Assembly: GCA_027058255.1 (NCBI GenBank)
Contig: JALUTE010000518.1
Location: forward strand, 1-7,226
DNA length: 7,226 nucleotides
DNA from: Methyloligella sp.
Lineage (GTDB): Bacteria > Pseudomonadota > Alphaproteobacteria > Rhizobiales > JALUTE01
Direction of reading: 5' to 3'
Both the position numbers and the translations under genes were made by a program. The notes beneath the pieces are model-generated. The model searched no databases. It was given only the letters and a program-made list of their open reading frames with translations, and was not told where the DNA came from. Positions 5,723 to 7,226 of this stretch are shown piece by piece (the first letter of the stretch is position 1; every line of letters begins with the position of its first letter).

Positions 5723-6924
5723 GCGCCCGCGCAGCAAGACCGGCCGCGGCAGAAGGCGACGGCCTGCCCGAGGCCGATCGCCTGGAAGGCGCGCCGCATC
5801 CGCGCGAGACAAGGGTGCTGCTCGGCCATGAGAGCGCCGAGCGCGCCCTCGCACGCGCGCTCGCCTCGGGGCGCATTCATCATGCCTGGCTGATCGCAGG
5901 CCCCATGGGCATCGGCAAGGCCACGCTGGCCTATCGCCTGGCGCGCATTGCGCTCGATCCGAACGCGCTCGCCCGGCTCGATCCCGAGACCGGCCTCGCC
6001 GCCCCGGCCGACAGCCCGGTGGCCCGAGCCGTCGAGGGGCTGTTTCATCCGGGCCTCCTGGTCATCCGGCGCGAATGGGACCCCAAACGCAAGCGGTTTC
6101 CCGTCACCATTCCCGTGGAGGCCGTGCGCCGCCTCAGGACGTTTCTCGGCCATACGGCCGGGAAGGACGCCTGGCGGGTGGTCATCATCGACGCGGCCGA
6201 CGAGCTTGGCCCGAGCGCCGCCAATGCGCTCCTCAAGTCCCTCGAGGAGCCGCCGGAGCGGTGCCTGTTCCTGCTTGTCTCCGCCGAGCCCGGCCGGCTC
6301 CTGCCCACCATACGCTCGCGCTGCCGGCGCCTGGACCTTGCGCGCCTGGGCGAGCGCGACCTGATCGCAGCCGGCGAGGCGGCGCTCCAGGCGGTTGCGG
6401 GCGGCGATGGCGGGGGGAGCGCCCCAGCCACGGCTGCGAGCGCGGATCGAGGCGATCTCGCGGCGCTTGCGCCGCTCGCCGAGGGCAGCGTGCGCCGCCT
6501 TCTCCTGCTCGCGCAAGGGGGCGGGCAGGCGCTCTATGACAGCCTCCTGGACCTTCTCCGTGCCATGCCACGGCCCGACCAGGCAGCGCTTCACGCGCTG
6601 GCGGACACCCTTTCGGCCCCCAAGGCGGAGCAAAGCTTCGAGACCTTCTTCGCGCTCCTGCGCGATCTTCTGGCACGGGTCGTGCGCCACGGCGCGACCG
6701 GCACCGGCGCGATTGGCGAGAAGGAAGCGGACATCGCGGCGCGCCTGATCCGGCCCGACACCCTTGCGGATTGGGCCGCCTTGTGGGAAACAATCGGCCG
6801 CGAGATGGCGAGCGCACGGGCGCTCAATCTCGACCGGCGGACCCTCGTGCTGGAGACCCTGCTGCGGCTCGAGGCCCTGGCGCGCGGTGATCGCGCGGGC
6901 GCGGGGCTAGAGCGGCATGGCTGA
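5719..6924 (+). CDS. holB: DNA polymerase III subunit delta'
   Basis: The 401-residue protein is the delta' subunit of the clamp-loader complex that places the beta clamp on DNA, with delta (HolA) and tau/gamma (DnaX). The AAA+ core shows a Walker A-like GPMGIGKAT (residues 61-69), a Walker B-like VIIDAADE (155-162), the segment ANALLKSLEEPP, and the SRC arginine-finger motif (Ser200-Arg201-Cys202) that acts on the neighbouring subunit. In Walker A the residue after Lys67 is Ala, not Ser/Thr, consistent with delta' not being a working ATPase. The four-cysteine zinc module of many DnaX/HolB proteins is absent: only one Cys lies between the Walker A and SRC motifs. The C-terminal collar region (about 255-401) is less conserved. 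The GTG start overlaps the tmk stop (GTGA), so its translation is probably coupled to tmk. metG follows after 96 bases. Confidence 0.95.
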   Translation: MSARAARPAAAEGDGLPEADRLEGAPHPRETRVLLGHESAERALARALASGRIHHAWLIAGPMGIGKATLAYRLARIALDPNALARLDPETGLAAPADSPVARAVEGLFHPGLLVIRREWDPKRKRFPVTIPVEAVRRLRTFLGHTAGKDAWRVVIIDAADELGPSAANALLKSLEEPPERCLFLLVSAEPGRLLPTIRSRCRRLDLARLGERDLIAAGEAALQAVAGGDGGGSAPATAASADRGDLAALAPLAEGSVRRLLLLAQGGGQALYDSLLDLLRAMPRPDQAALHALADTLSAPKAEQSFETFFALLRDLLARVVRHGATGTGAIGEKEADIAARLIRPDTLADWAALWETIGREMASARALNLDRRTLVLETLLRLEALARGDRAGAGLERHG

Positions 6925-6955
6925 CCGGCAAGGCCAAGCGGCATAGCCGAGCGGC
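6911..6955 (+). repeat. Imperfect 19-bp direct repeat across the holB stop codon
   Basis: Two copies, 6911-6929 and 6937-6955, share the pattern AGCGGCATrGCyGAsCGGC with three mismatches and a 26-base period. The first copy contains the end of holB and its TGA at 6922-6924; the second lies in the holB-metG gap. The rest of the gap to 7020 shows no gene or clear promoter. Two copies only, so chance or local duplication are both possible. Confidence 0.5.
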
Positions 6956-7020
6956 GGGGCGCCGGCACCCCACCGTTCACTCTCGATCTCAATACGAAAC
7001 CAGCGGGACCCGATCAGGCC

Positions 7021-7226
7021 ATGGCCGAGCCACCCAGTTTCTACATCACCACGGCGATCTCCTATCCCAATGGCGCGCCGCATATCGGCCATGCCTATGA
7101 GGCCATCGCAACGGACGCGCTCGCCCGCTTCAAGCGGCTCGACGGCTATGACGTGTTCTTCCTCACCGGCGTCGACGAGCATGGCCTCAAGATGAAGCAG
7201 ACGGCGCTCGAGGAAGGGCTCACGCC
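7021..7226 (+). CDS. metG: Methionyl-tRNA synthetase, 3' end outside window
   Basis: The first 68 codons encode the N-terminus of a class I aminoacyl-tRNA synthetase that charges tRNA-Met with methionine in the cytosol. The segment YITTAISYPNGAPHIGHAYE is the typical MetRS start, with the class I HIGH signature written as HIGH at residues 23-26. It is followed by a first Rossmann strand region (DALARFKRLDGYDVFFLTG) and VDEHG, which matches the (T/V)DEHG motif of MetRS. ATG 7021 gives the usual N-terminal distance to HIGH; the ribosome site before it is weak. The KMSKS motif and the anticodon-binding domain lie outside the window. Position after tmk and holB is as I recall for alphaproteobacteria. 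Confidence 0.96.
   Translation, partial: MAEPPSFYITTAISYPNGAPHIGHAYEAIATDALARFKRLDGYDVFFLTGVDEHGLKMKQTALEEGLT

Noticed and set aside
5548..6690. 380-codon minus-strand frame opposite tmk and holB
   Set aside because: It is antisense to two well-supported genes with clear motifs and shows no recognisable domain.
1..7226. CRISPR array, toxin-antitoxin pair, phage genes or defence system
   Set aside because: No regular repeat-spacer pattern, no small paired frames with such features and no phage-type proteins were seen on either strand.

Overview
The window is GC-rich DNA that most resembles an alphaproteobacterial chromosome, probably Hyphomicrobiales or a close relative. The base is the gene order rlpA - D,D-carboxypeptidase - tmk - holB - metG, which I recall as a conserved alphaproteobacterial block, together with the strong G/C preference at codon third positions. 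No species can be named from the sequence alone.

Left part (1-2160): the 3' 565 codons of a DUF3604 protein with PHP-like metal-ligand motifs, whose start lies outside the window. Its stop codon abuts a decayed, 5'-truncated IS630-family transposase on the minus strand (about 1701-2126). The IS remnant is followed by a short AT-rich spacer and a complete minus-strand tRNA-Ser(UGA) gene (2167-2256) with an encoded CCA end. This part looks accessory, and the tRNA marks the border with the core block.

Middle and right part (2257-7226): a plus-strand run of housekeeping genes. rlpA encodes a lipoprotein with a double-psi beta-barrel and a C-terminal SPOR domain, likely acting on septal peptidoglycan. 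The next gene encodes a secreted PBP5-type D-alanyl-D-alanine carboxypeptidase and has a recognisable promoter with a perfect dyad between its -35 and -10 boxes. tmk (dTMP kinase) and holB (DNA polymerase III delta') overlap by four bases (GTGA). metG (methionyl-tRNA synthetase) begins at 7021 and runs off the right edge. The block joins wall remodelling, DNA precursor supply, the replication clamp loader and translation; carboxypeptidase, tmk, holB and possibly metG could be co-transcribed, because no intrinsic terminator is visible between them.

I found no convincing new multi-gene system. The points worth a second look are small: pairing between the leader and trailer of the tRNA-Ser precursor, the IS630 scar that may supply the DUF3604 stop codon, the dyad in the carboxypeptidase promoter, a leader hairpin in the same transcript, and a short imperfect repeat across the holB stop codon.
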